Shown here piece by piece: positions 44,201 to 55,200 of a stretch of 64,000 bases of DNA. The stretch's first letter is position 1. Every line of letters starts with the position of its first letter. Source of the DNA: Typhlomys cinereus (lineage: Eukaryota; Chordata; Mammalia; Rodentia; Platacanthomyidae); assembly GCA_023101885.1 (NCBI GenBank), contig JALPQD010000516.1:7646-71645 (forward strand). The letters run 5' to 3'. The notes under the pieces are model-generated. The model made no database searches, was not told where the DNA came from, and saw only the letters and a program-made list of their open reading frames with translations. Position numbers and translations under genes: made by a program.

Positions 44201-47200
44201 GACGACTCACACAGAGCTGAACTCGGTTCCTACAGAGAGAAGGAATGACAGAGACAGCCTGTGTGCACTCTTCAGCTGTGGAGCAGAGGAACAAAGGCTC
44301 TTGCAGGCGCAGGGCAACACGGCTCTGGCAGCTCTAGAACTAGGGGAAAAGATAAGAGTGGCCACCAGGTGGCACCCGCCAGCTGTCAGAGCCAGGCCCG
44401 GATCCCAGAACTGTGAGGACTTGGGAGCTGGACGATCAAGCCAGGCCTGGGAGCAGCAACTTCTGGCGACCAGCCCCATCATCAGCAAACATGCCCGAAT
44501 GGAAGCGCTATGCGGGTAGGTGAGACACATGAGACAGTGTAGCTTCTAAGGCATTCATGCCACGCACAGGCTACTGCTGGGCAAACTACTGCCCTCCACC
44601 CCAGGCAGGAGGCTAAAGAGAACCAGGGTGCTGCGGAACTGTGGAAGCCACAAGGACCTTTCAAGATAGGACAGTGTTACTAATGCATCTCCGGTGAGCA
44701 GCAGCCAAAGGTGCTGCTCATGCAAGTACAAGGCTCACTTTCCAATGGGTCAAGAAACAAAGCTAGATTTTTGTACTCTATACATAGTTTTTCTGCATGT
44801 GTATATTGATGTCAAAACTTAAAAATAGTGTATTTTAAAGATGAATGAGGAAAGTATCTAAAGTGTACCTGGCACGTTGGCAAGCCCCGACTCGAACCCC
44901 GTCCTGCAGCAGAGCGACTCCAGAGTCAGCAGTACTGAGACCCCAGGGCTGTACACCGAGTCACCCCCTTCCTCCCCCCCCCCCCGTCTCCCGCGTGTGC
45001 CTGCACACTCTGTGCATCTCATGGGACACTCACCCCACCCACCTTCTGTGCATGGCCACACAGTGCAATTCCCCTACACCTGCTCCCCAAACAGCCCTTT
45101 GTCCCCCCACCTCTTCCTGCAGCTTAGCTCCTGCTGGGTCCCCTCTTTAACGAAGTGGAAGTTCTCACTAATGCATGCTACCGCCAATTTGAAGGAAAGG
45201 AAATTTCAACCATCCCAAGCACCAGCCCTCCACAGTAGCCTCCCAAGGTCTCACAGGGTTCTATATTACTGAAGGCTTCTGACGGACTCACTGAAGAGCG
45301 GCAGCCAGGGGACTGTAAGTCCCTAAGGGACTAGCGGCGCGGGTCGGTCCAGCTCTGGCTGGACTGACGCTCAGAAAGGGAGCTTCACTGGGAGGCTACA
45401 CATGACATTCCGAGCACAGCCTGTCCTGGAGGGCTCTTCCCGGCCCAGCTTCCTCATCACGGATCTGTCCGCATGGGAGCAGCATTGTGGTCCCTCCACT
45501 ACGTGCTCCAGCTGCCCCCACTGATCCTCAGCAGCAACCAGGCAAACTGGCTCCTTTTATCTTGAACACCAACCAACAGGCGGCCGCTGCCTGGGTGACT
45601 ACACGTCGTCTGCTGAGCACACGTCACAACCCCGTGGATCACTCAGCACCCACAGGAGAAAGGGGTAAGCTACGTGGTTTGGGGTTATATGTGGGTAGAG
45701 GTCCAAGGCAAGGCCTGGCTCTTCGCTCCTGGTAACAGTCATCCATCCACGCAGGGCAAGGCCTGGCTCCTCCCCCGATGACATCCACTTGTCCACGCAG
45801 GGCAAGGCCTGGCTCCTCCCCCGATGACATCTACCCGTCCACGCAGGGCCACCTTCCTCTGCAACAGTGACTAGGTGGTGCAGAGCAGGAGTTGGGTGTA
45901 AGACCCAAGCATGCACGCCTCACTCCTACCGGCCACTGAGAAGCTATGGATAATGCAGAAGAGAAGCCAACACAGGGCCTCTGAGCACAGAGATCAGCTT
46001 CCGTAGCTCCATCCCAGATGGAATGGAATGAGTGTGCCCAAGAAGAGAAGCGGCGATGCTGCAAGAAAACTGGCCAGGAACTCATGGCCTTGGGAGCAGG
46101 TCCACAGTCCACATCCTGCAAGGGTCTGCACCCGGAACACCTAGGAACTCCTAACACCACCACAAGCAAATGCACTATGGAGGCAAAGGCCTAGACGTTT
46201 CTCCAACAAGAGCCACGGCGGGTGAAGACAGATGAAAGCGTGGTCTCTCCTCCTGGCCACTCACAACGCAGACCACTTCTGCAGGCCAGAGTATGCGGGT
46301 GTTCCCCAGCAGCAGCCAACAATCCTGCAGCAGGCCCAGCGGGGCGTTCTCCACTGCAGCCCGACTCCACAGTGTACCTGGGGATGGGCAGATCCGCGGG
46401 TTGAGGCCTCAGCCCCCCACACAGTGGGACTGCAAACAAAAGTCACAGTTACAGCCTCTAGAATTTTTTGTGTGTGTTTGGGGTTTGTGTTTTTCTTTTT
46501 AAAAAGATTTTCTACTTTTGTGGCGCTGAGGAATGAACGCAGGACCTCATGAATTCCAGTCCAGCATTCTACCACTCACTCTATGCCCAGCCCTGGCTTC
46601 TGGAATTTCTGACAGGGCAGCTACAAATTAGGGTACCCATAACTACTCCTTAGGGTCCATTAACTTGTTAGAGCAGCTCACACAGCTCAGGGGAGCACTG
46701 GTTTACAACAGAGGATGTTTTAAAAGCTGGAGATAACGAGACAGCACATGGAGATGCATGGGGGAGGAATGGAAGGGTCCTGAGAACGGGAGCGTCCACG
46801 TCCCACTGTATATGAGGTGCTTTCGCTCACCTTACTTAGGCCTCTCCATGTGCAGCTGAGCAAAGCTCACCAAACTCAACCCTAGGGCGACACCCAGCCT
46901 GACCCCACAGGCAGGACTGAACCATACACAGCGCCCAGCAATCCGTGTGCACATGTTCTAACGCTAATGCACCGCTAGGGGATACCCAGCAAGCCTGTCT
47001 GTCGAGATCCTTGACCGTTCCTTCCTCACAAGCACAGGCCAGGACTCCTTCCACAGCCTATTAGCAAAGCCAGCTCCAGACAGAAAAAGAGGAAGATTAA
47101 ATTTTTAGTTCCTGCGTGCCTTGGAAAAGAGAAATCGCAGCTCCTACAGCTTACTTTGGGAGTAAAGGAAACAAATAAAAGGACAAAAAGGAAAAAAGTA

Positions 47201-48929
47201 AGAAAGACTCTTTCCTATTGATCTGAAGCTGTGAACCACAAGCAAAACTAAAAGATAGAAACCACAATATCAGACAGCCACAGGCACTCGAAAACATGCT
47301 TGATATTTTTAATGCACACACAATCACAGAGGTACCATTTTGACCCATGAGGATGGCTACTAAAGAAATAAAATAATGTTTGGAGGACACAAAATGATCA
47401 GAATCTCTGTGCACGGCTATGGAAATCTAAAAATGACAGGGCAGAGACCTGCCATGTGACACTCCCATTGTCATTCTGGGTGTATTTCTGAAACACTGAA
47501 AGCAAGATCTCAGGCGTGTGCACTGATTTCTGGCACTTTTCCATGTACAAGTCAAAAGGTGGGGAAAACTCAAGAGTCTACCGACCAATGACCGGATAAA
47601 CAAAATGTGATAGGCACAGGCAATGGGCCATTACTAAGCTTTTCAAAGGCAGGAATCCTGGTGTGTGCTGCAGCAGGAAGTCTGTGGATATCTCGTGAGG
47701 TAATGGGCAGAGCTCCCTGCAAGGTTGATAGACTGATGGAGATTGCAGGAGGCAGGAATGGACAGTGTCTGAAACAGTTTCCACAGGGGAACATGAGAAG
47801 TTCCCAGACGTGCCAATTCCAACTCAAAAGTACTGAATGTCACCAAACTGCACACCTCAAAATGGTTAGCATAATAAAAGTTTGTATTTTGCACAACGAC
47901 CAAGACAAGCAGAGGCCAGCTCTTCATGAGACTTTTATGGGGCTGCAGGGTATGTCTCAGTAGAACATTTCTTTTGTGTAGCCCTGGATGTGATTCCAGC
48001 ATTAGAAAACAAAAAACAAAAAAAAAACACTCTTTCCAGCAACACAACACTAAGGACCTAGGTTAAGTAAGACATAGTCTTAAAGATCAGATGGAAAAGG
48101 AAAGATTCTGATAGGGACTCGGGAGTAAAGAAATCCTCCATACTTCAGGACTGGAGGGGTAAGGCCCTAAGAATTGCTCGTCCAACACTCGATGGGCGCT
48201 GGTGGAATACGACATACAGATGCGCTGATGCGCCACCATTATCAACCTACATTAGAAAAGGAAAGGAAGAACGGCTTCTAATGTGAAGTCTGAGTCTGAA
48301 GCAGACAGAGGGAATACGGAGGACACAACCTCGCGCTCGAAGACAGGGATGGCAGAGCAAGCGCGAAACCCCCACCCCAGCGATGGCGGGACCCCTCTTC
48401 TGGAAGGCACGCACAGGTGAGAGGATGCCATCCGCCGCCCGCAGCGCTCGCGATCCCCCCTCTGCGGCTGCCCGGGGCGCGGACCCTGCAGGGACGCGAC
48501 GCTGCGGGTGACGGTGCACGCGGTGCACGCGATGCACGCGGTGCACGCGGAACCCCGGGGAGGCCCCGGCAGCGGGGCGGCTGCCAGGCCGAGGGCAGCA
48601 CTCGCGGGCACGCGGCTGGCTCCCGGCTGCAGCCGCCGCCGAGCGGGCAGCACGGCCCAGGACGGCGAGGGGTCCGCGCCGCTGCGGAAGGCAGGGAGTC
48701 TGCAGCGAACCCCCAGGCTCCTTGGTCAGTTACAAGGCACGTCACGGGAAAACGCGGGGCGCGCAACTGAAGGCCGAGCGTGCGGGCGGCGCCCTCGGTC
48801 CCTCCCGGCTGCCCGGCAGCTACTCACGAAGGACGACAGCGACGGCAGGAGGATGCGAAGGACGTTGCAGCCGAACACGAAGCTGAGCACCAGCAGCCAC
48901 GCCCCGCCATCAGCCTCCGCCGCGCTCAT
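41141..48929 (-). CDS. GET1: GET1 (WRB), guided entry of tail-anchored proteins factor 1 (five exons, 174 aa)
   Basis: Exons 48929-48828, 43278-43113, 42974-42907, 41952-41838 and 41214-41141 join in frame (525 bp with stop) to 174 aa, the usual length. The protein is an ER-membrane receptor that, with CAMLG, docks the TRC40/GET3 ATPase and inserts tail-anchored proteins. Residues about 9-30 form membrane segment 1 (WLLVLSFVFGCNVLRILL). Residues about 38-92 are the cytosolic coiled coil that binds GET3 (EFARYARLERKINKMTD). Two more segments follow (WVISVAFYVLQAALMVSLIW and GITCWILVCNKVVAIVL). All junctions are GT-AG. The start MSAAEADGG matches the family. One visible change is Val for Met at residue 35. 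The CpG-island promoter has a CRE. Convergent with LCA5L. Confidence 0.97.
41270..41372. repeat. GGGGAGCACGCCACAGGC mini-repeat in GET1 intron 4
   Basis: About four copies of GGGGAGCACGCCAC(A/G)G with a longer spacer before the last, 60-160 bp upstream of the GET1 exon 5 acceptor in transcript sense. CpG-bearing. Confidence 0.85.
41838..41952 (-). CDS. GET1: GET1 exon 4
   Basis: Acceptor CTTGCAG|GCA, donor GCAG|GTAAG. Encodes residues 113-150 (AALMVSLIWKYYSVPVAVV ... TRVA). Confidence 0.95.
42907..42974 (-). CDS. GET1: GET1 exon 3
   Basis: Acceptor GTTTCAG|TG, donor TTGCAG|GTAAGT. Encodes residues 90-112 (VKARTAQLAKIKWVIS ... YVLQ). Confidence 0.95.
43113..43278 (-). CDS. GET1: GET1 exon 2 (coiled coil)
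   Basis: Acceptor CCCCCAG|GTT, donor CACG|GTGCGG. Encodes residues 35-89 (VSRVLQKDAEQETQ ... DRLKTH), the GET3-binding coiled coil. Confidence 0.95.
45705..45847. repeat. Three-copy 46-bp minisatellite in GET1 intron 1
   Basis: GGCAAGGCCTGGCTC(C/T)TC...GTCCACGCAGG repeats three times; the last two units are nearly identical. Confidence 0.9.
47320..47900 (+). mobile_element. Old L1 3'-end relic
   Basis: GATGGCTACTAAAGAAATAAAA, CCAATGACCGGATAAACAAA, TGTCACCAAACTGCACACCT and AAAATGGTTAGCATAATAAA occur in the order of ancient mammalian L1 3' ends, heavily diverged. Confidence 0.6.
48828..48929 (-). CDS. GET1: GET1 exon 1 (coding part)
   Basis: ATG at 48929-48927; encodes 34 residues ending LLPSLSSF; donor TTC|GTGAGT; phase 0. 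Confidence 0.95.
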
Positions 48930-49045
48930 CCCGCCGCCTAGGCCGGCGCCATGGGCACGGCGGCCGCTGCGCCTGCGCCGACACCGCGCCTGCGCGCTGG
49001 GCGCCGCGTCGTTATAGCAACGCCGCGGCGCCCGCCGCGCCGAAG

Positions 49046-49053
49046 TGACGTCA
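49046..49053 (-). promoter_or_regulatory. Full CRE palindrome in GET1 promoter
   Basis: TGACGTCA, the complete CREB/ATF consensus, 117 bp upstream of the GET1 start codon. Confidence 0.6.
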
Positions 49054-49179
49054 CGAGGGCCGCGCCGCCGGCCGCACTCACGCCTGCGCACTGTCACTCC
49101 GCAGACCCGAGCCCTCGAGTCGCACCGCGCGCGTGGCACTGATGGCGTCAGTCCGGTGCACGCGCGCCGCCACCACCCC

Positions 49180-50870
49180 CACCTCCATCTCCACCATCAC
49201 CATCACCACCACCACCACGAGTACTAGATCCACTATCATCACCATCACCGCCACCAGTACTAGATCCACTATCATCACCATCACCCCAGTACTAGATCCA
49301 CTATCATCACCACCACCACCAGTACTAGATCCACTATCATCACCATCACCGCCACCAGTACTAGATCCACTATCATCACCATCACCGCCAGTACTAGATC
49401 CACTATCATCACCACCACCACCACGAGTACTAGATCCACTATCATCACCATCACCGCCACGAGTACTAGATCCACTATCATCACCATCACCACCAGTACT
49501 AGATCCACTATCATCACCACCACCACCACGAGTACTAGATCCACTATCATCACCATCACCGCCACGAGTACTAGATCCACTATCATCACCATCACCACCA
49601 GTACTATCCACTATCATCACCACCACACCACGAGTACTAGATCCACTATCATCACCATCACCGCCACCAGTACTAGATCCACTATCATCACCATCACCAC
49701 CAGTACTAGATCCACTATCATCACCATCACCGCCACCAGTACTAGATCCACTATCATCACCATCACCGCCAGTACTAGATCCACTATCATCACCACCACC
49801 ACCACAGTACTAGATCCACTATCATCACCATCACCGCCACCAGTACTAGATCCACTATCATCACCATCACCGCCACCGCACCAGTACTAGATCCACTATC
49901 ATCACCACACCACCACGAGTACTAGATCCACTATCATCACCATCACCGCCACGAGTACTAGATCCACTATCATCACCATCACCACCAGTACTAGATCCAC
50001 TATCATCACCACCACCACCACGAGTACTAGATCCACTATCATCACCATCACCGCCACCAGTACTAGATCCACTATCATCACCATCACCACCAGTACTAGA
50101 TCCACTATCATCACCATCACCGCCACCAGTACTAGATCCACTATCATCACCATCACCGCCAGTACTAGATCCACTATCATCACCACCACCACCACGAGTA
50201 CTAGATCCACTATCATCACCATCACCGCCACCAGTACTAGATCCACTATCATCACCATCACCGCCACCAGTACTAGATTCACTATCATCACCATTACCAC
50301 CAGTACTAGATCCACTATCATCACCATCACCACCAGTACTGGATCCACTATCATCACCATCACCACCACGAGTACTAGATCCACTATCATCACCATCACC
50401 ACCAGTACTAGATCCACTATCATCACCATCACCGCCACCAGTACTAGATCCACTATCATCACCATCACCGCCAGTACTAGATCCACTATCATCACCACCA
50501 CCACCACGAGTACTAGATCCACTATCATCACCATCACCGCCACCAGTACTAGATCCACTATCATCACCATCACCGCCACCAGTACTAGATCCACTATCAT
50601 CACCATTACCACCAGTACTAGATCCACTATCATCACCATCACCACCAGTACTGGATCCACTATCATCACCATCACCACCACGAGTACTAGATCCACTATC
50701 ATCACCATCACCGCCACCAGTACTAGATCCACTATCATCACCATCACCACCAGTACTAGATCCACTATCATCACCATCACCACCAGTACTGGATCTACTA
50801 TCATCACCATCACCACCACCAGTACTAGATCCACTATCATCACCATCACCACCACCATCACCCCCACCAC
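49180..50870. repeat. 1.7-kb minisatellite beside the GET1 promoter, 33/36-bp units with 312-bp higher order
   Basis: About 48 units of AGTACTAGATCCACTATCAT then CACCATCACC(GCC)ACC, in 33- and 36-bp forms. Rare variants recur at a 312-bp spacing: CCATTACCAC at 50291 and 50603, and CTGGATCC with GG at 50341 and 50653. So a block of about nine units has itself been duplicated. Unit lengths divisible by three and lacking stops give long open frames on both strands (for example 50916-49867 on -, a GDGDDSGSST repeat). Simple (CAT/CAC) sequence at 49180-49215 leads in. Confidence 0.95.
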
Positions 50871-51034
50871 CATCATCAGCCCCCCTGCACCCGCTTTCCT
50901 CGCACACGGCGCCCACCCACCTTTCCGGAGAACGAGTTCTTTACAATCTGTGGTTAGGCTGTCTTGGGCCCTCCGGCTTTGTCTTATTAGCTAACCATTT
51001 GTTACTAAGTTACCGTCATTCAAAAATAATTTTA

Positions 51035-51287
51035 GGGCTGGAGAGGTGGCTTAGGCCTCTGCCTTGCAGGCAGAAGGTCCTGAGTTCGGATCCTAGACCC
51101 CACGTATAGACGCCGGCGGAAGCAGGGGCGGCCTGCGTTTCTGGTCCTGGTAGGGCGGAGCCTGTGAATCCCAGGGCAGAGTAAACAAGGAGGAGGTGGC
51201 GTCCATGGTGGTTCCCGAATTCGTCCGTGGTTCTACACGCACACACATGCGCACACACGCACAATTGGAATAAAAATTTAAAAAAAG
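51035..51287 (+). mobile_element. tRNA-derived SINE, 'GTATAGA' subfamily, with perfect target duplication
   Basis: Flanked by AAAAATAATTTTA at 51022-51034 and 51288-51300, identical. Body CCCACGTATAGACGCC. Confidence 0.92.
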
Positions 51288-51414
51288 AAAAATAATTTTA
51301 GAGCTGATTTTTGCAATAAATAAAAAGCTACCTTCTAGTGCCAGGTAACTGAAAAATATTTTCTCAGCAGTTATTACGTGTACCATGTCTTGTTGATACC
51401 TAAATGCTTATGGG

Positions 51415-51690
51415 CTGGAGAGATGACTCAGGGGTTAAGACCCTGCCTCACAAGCAGAGAAGGTTCTGAGATCAGATCCCAAGTCCCACATAAAAATTGC
51501 CAGGCAGAAAAGGCTGCACCCTGCACTTCCATCCCTGGTGGGTGGAGCCTGGGAAATCCCAGCGCTAAGCAAGAAAGAGGAAGAACCAATCTGGAATGAT
51601 TCCCAAAGTCACCCTTGGTCTTCCACAGGGACACACAGCGCCCTCTGATACACACACATATAAAATAAATAAAAAATATTTTTTAAAAAA
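51415..51690 (+). mobile_element. tRNA-derived SINE, copy 16
   Basis: GGGCTGGAGAGATGACTCAG head to CCCTCTGATACACACACATA and an AAATAAATAAAAA tail. Confidence 0.88.
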
Positions 51691-53229
51691 ACTAAACATT
51701 TATTAATCAGAAGACACTAACTAGCAGCTGGGAACATAGGTCGGGTAGAGACTGTCTAGCACCTGTGAGGCCTTGGGGTGCCTCTCGAACACAGCAAAAA
51801 GAGAGCAGACAAAAAGCTCTTTCTCCTGAGTCTTGAACAGAATAATCTAAATTCAGACGATAATGAGTGCAGCAAAAGAACCCCAGTTTTTTTTACGAAG
51901 GGTAGGAAAAGTGAAAGCTCTTTAGCTGTCTTTGCTGCCTAGCTGGACTCTGAAAAGAAACTCCTGGTGGAAACACTGCAAAAAGCTGTGGCTCTACAAA
52001 CTTTGGTTTCAAGAAAACATGCCCAAGAGGTGAAACAACAGCAGATGGATGAATTTTTGCCAAGAAAGAGGGCATCCTGGTTGGCAGGGGACTGCTGAAC
52101 TGGCCGAAACCAAAGGCTGGTGACTGCCTCTCCAGAACCTTCCCTCCAGTAGGAGCACCTAGAGCTGCCATCGGGCTCCTGGGTCCTGAACACGGGCTGA
52201 GGAGGAACTGCCCCGAGAACCCAGAGAAAGAAAAGAATCTGCACGTCCTCCCATCCTCCCATCTCCCCACCCACCCTGGCCCTGGGCAGACAAGAATCTG
52301 GCACAGCTGCTGCTGGATCCGAGATGCGGGCTACTGGCTCTGTGAGGCAGCACAGTTTAGACAACTGTTGTTGCCGTATCCCCTACCGGGCCTGCCAGGG
52401 GAAGAGGGGAAACGGCAGGGGCCTCATGGGCACGAGGCGAATAGGCGAGCCAGTGACAGGGTCACCACCCAGACCCCGGGAGTCAGGCGAGAAGCAGCAG
52501 GCAGAGACAAGTTGGCTGCAGACTCAAGACACACAGAACATATGTAAACACAGAACATATAAACATACAAGCACATGAACAACATTTTACCGGTAACTGT
52601 ACAATTTACCAGCAATTGTCTTAAAATTACCCTTAAAACTTTATCAAAGGCGGATTAACATTTAGGAAAACTTATTTAAAACAAGACCTCATATTAGTTA
52701 AGTCCGGCAGCTTAGCTTAATTATGAAAAACATCTAGCAAGGAAAAGCATCTTCATCCATAGGTCTGGTTCCCACATTTTCTCTGGGGGGAATCCAAGGT
52801 GCTAAAACCGCAGCCACATTCTAAAATTCCTCCAGGCCAGCAGTCTTAACATTGAGGCCTCTAGTCTCTAGGAGAGAGTTTAAGACACTATTGGAAGACC
52901 AGTATTGACTGAAGCAGAAAATACAGCCAGGAAAGAGGGGGAGACAAGAGCTACAGGAAGAAGACAAGGAGGGAAGGAGATGTCGGTAGAAGATAGAATG
53001 CCCCCCACCTGTGAGCCCTCTGCAGAGTCTTCCACCGGGGAGGGGAGGGGAAGGATCCAGAGGAAGAATAAAGGGCTAATTTTGGGTTCTCTCCACAAGT
53101 TTCATTGTAGCAGTTAATCACTTCCTCAGTGGAGGATCCTTTAAGGATGCCGAGGAGGATGGGAACAAAGGGGGTGGGAGGCATATGGCAGTCCCTGGAC
53201 TTCCCTCTTACGGGCCAGGAAAAGCACTC

Positions 53230-53400
53230 TCATCCAAATCTGTGGGTCCCAGACATTTTCTGGGGAAATTCAAGGACTAAGATTAAAGCTTCCTCCCAAA
53301 AATCTAAGTCCTTTGGCTTCACTTTGATCCTACATAAGTCTAGTAGAGCCTTAAGGGCAGTCAGCTGGAGTGCCTTCTGATGGGACGGTAAATTACCCAT
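53230..53400 (-). pseudogene. ERV gag N-terminal fragment (matrix-like)
   Basis: Fifty-six codons beginning MGNLPSHQKALQ: Gly at position 2 fits a myristoylation signal, and ALKALLDLCRIKVKP with DLDFWEEAL resembles the helical matrix start of class II gag. A stop and frame changes follow, so no full gag exists. Confidence 0.55.
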
Positions 53401-53970
53401 TATGGAGAGGAAAGGTTCTCTAATGGAGCAGAGATGACTAGGAGGCGAGCAGACTAGGCTAAAAAGCGCAGAAAATAAAAAGCAAAGACTAAATCCAAGG
53501 TCAAAGTGAAAACAACTCCTAAAAGGGTAACCAACATCCAAGGAGAGACCTAGTGCAGGACATACGCAGAGGTGTTTTGGATCTAAGTGTCCTGTGCTTA
53601 GTGAGGGACTTCAAGGGTTCGTTACTCCCCCGGAGCCATATGCCCCCCCCATCAGGCCAATTCAATATAATTGAACCTGGGCTCCAAGTTCTGAGGGGAC
53701 CAATATCTCATGTGAACTAGCTGGGAAAAGCCTTGGTTTAGAGGGGCTCTTTGATCGTGGGGGAATCAAACAAGCTATTGCATTAAGAGGGGCTCCTTGA
53801 TCATCAGCAAATCAAGCAAGCGACTGTGTCCCTAAGGACAAACAGGAAAAGGGGAAGGGGGGGCCACCTGCTCACCTTCAGGTGCCCTAAGCACGGGAAC
53901 GCAAAACCTAAGGGGCCGTTCACCGAACTTTACCAGAGTGGGTGTCTCGTCTACACCGAAGGCGGCACCA

Positions 53971-53988
53971 CCCCACGTTGGAGCATCA
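53971..53988 (-). other. Retroviral primer-binding site (tRNA-Lys type)
   Basis: TGATGCTCCAACGTGGGG resembles TGGCGCCCAACGTGGGG, complementary to the 3' end of tRNA-Lys(1,2), with one extra base and two changes. Confidence 0.55.
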
Positions 53989-54540
53989 AACTGACTTTCA
54001 TTCTCCATTGAAAAGTGAAATTTAACATAGAGAAATATGAACTGAAGTTCCCGGGAGAAAAACAAAAAACAGCGAGGGGGAGAAAAGCCATAAAAATTCT
54101 CCAAAGCCAAATGACTGAACTTCAAGATAGGAAGAGTTTGATGTTGCAGACCAAAGCCAAATTATCTTGGGTTATTTTTAGTCCCTTTAAAAGCCATTCA
54201 CTGCCCACCCGTGTCTGACCTACCTAACATCCTGTGACTACAAAAACCCTGAAGTGGATCTTAGTAAGCTACTAGCTACCATCACTCCAAAAGCTAAGAC
54301 AGTCACCAGGTGGCATCTAAAGCACACAGCAGTCTCCCTGCTTTGCAGTAACCACCTACCTGTGCCCCACCCGTGCATTTCAGGAGCACTTTGATTTATG
54401 CCTTTGTTCTGTAGCTACTCCCCATGTAGCCGGTTCTATGATGAATGATGATGGCATTTGGGGAAATGTCAACCTATTTGGCTCCAGAATAAACTTTATT
54501 AGCCCCTTTGAGGGGAGAACACTGTTTTTTGGTTTTGTTT

Positions 54541-54542
54541 TA

Positions 54543-54583
<41 letters not shown>
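54541..54583. repeat. (GT)n microsatellite
   Basis: About 21 GT repeats. Confidence 0.98.
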
Positions 54584-54584
<1 letters not shown>

Positions 54585-54586
<2 letters not shown>

Positions 54587-54900
54587 CAGGATTAGAGCAG
54601 CCATGCTGGAATGGGTCTCTCAAGGTCTTTGGAATTCCTGAGGTCATCCCCCACTGCTGGAAGCACCCTGAGGGAGCACTCCTGCTGAGGAGCTGACTCC
54701 TCCCAGGGATCCGATGGCCAACTTCCCTATGAAAGGATTATGGAGATGAGCTCTCCAGCCCACCTGGGCCCAAAAACTGCCTTGGGCCCCAATGGGTATT
54801 AACCAATGGGAAAAAGCCAGTTTCCCGGGCTTGTCTAGGTGTATAAATATGCCTGGCCCTAGCAGCCCTACCCTTCATGGCACTTTTTTAGTGCCCTGAG
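54585..54900 (+). mobile_element. LTR with CCAAT and TATA boxes
   Basis: GAGCAGCCATGCTGG, then ACCAATGGGAAAAAGCC, GTATAAATATG (near 54841) and a GAGCTCTGTTTCACG stretch. A diverged relative lies at 63295-63680. Confidence 0.5.
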
Positions 54901-55079
54901 CTCTGTTTCACGTCTGCGCCTCATGGAGGTGCCATGAGTTCCTTTTCCAGCTGCCTGCTTCTCGTGGGGCCGCCCTCGCCCCTCGGCACGCCACGTCTGG
55001 AGTCCATGAGCTCCATGTGTTCCTCGGATTGTTTTCAACCTCCTTGTTGCTTTAGTCTGGAATCTTGCCCACCAGGGCA

Positions 55080-55200
55080 GGACGTGCAAGCTGATGATGC
55101 TGTTTCCACCTGGCATTTTTACCTGGAACCTGGGATCTGAACTCAAGACCTTCTGCTTGCAAGACAGAGACTTAACCCCTGAGCCATCTCTCTAGCCCAG
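55080..55200 (-). mobile_element. tRNA-derived SINE, antisense, 5' part
   Basis: ACCTGGGATCTGAACTCAAG, ACCTTCTGCTTGCAAGACAG, GAGCCATCTCTCTAGCCC: the reverse complement of the SINE head. Confidence 0.85.

Larger units (their letters stand above)
43279..48827. other. GET1 intron 1
   Basis: 5.5 kb: unique sequence, a 46-bp minisatellite (45705-45847), a poly-C run (near 44964-44985) and an old L1 3' end (47320-47900). No nested gene was recognised. Confidence 0.7.
48400..49150 (-). promoter_or_regulatory. GET1: GET1 CpG-island promoter
   Basis: CpG-dense block around exon 1 and upstream, with several GCGCCTGCGC-type NRF1-like sites (near 48970-48995 and 49082-49090) and a CRE. Promoter activity is inferred from position and composition. 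A short GCACGCGGTGCACGCGATG-type repeat lies at 48516-48550 in the 5' part of intron 1. Confidence 0.7.
52700..54000 (-). mobile_element. Class II (betaretrovirus-like) ERV fragment: primer site, leader and gag start
   Basis: On the - strand a tRNA-Lys-like primer-binding site (53988-53971, TGATGCTCCAACGTGGGG) is followed by about 570 bp of leader. A gag-like ORF then starts MGNLPSHQ at 53400. Downstream frames are broken. The upstream LTR should lie above 53992 but its start was not resolved. No pol or env was recognised, so the element is truncated near 52700. Confidence 0.6.

Noticed and set aside
49867..50916. Asp/Gly-rich repeat ORF resembling calcium-binding RTX or a secreted repeat protein
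   Set aside because: It is the translation of the minisatellite; all frames are open because the unit is a multiple of three, and there is no signal peptide, splice or family context.
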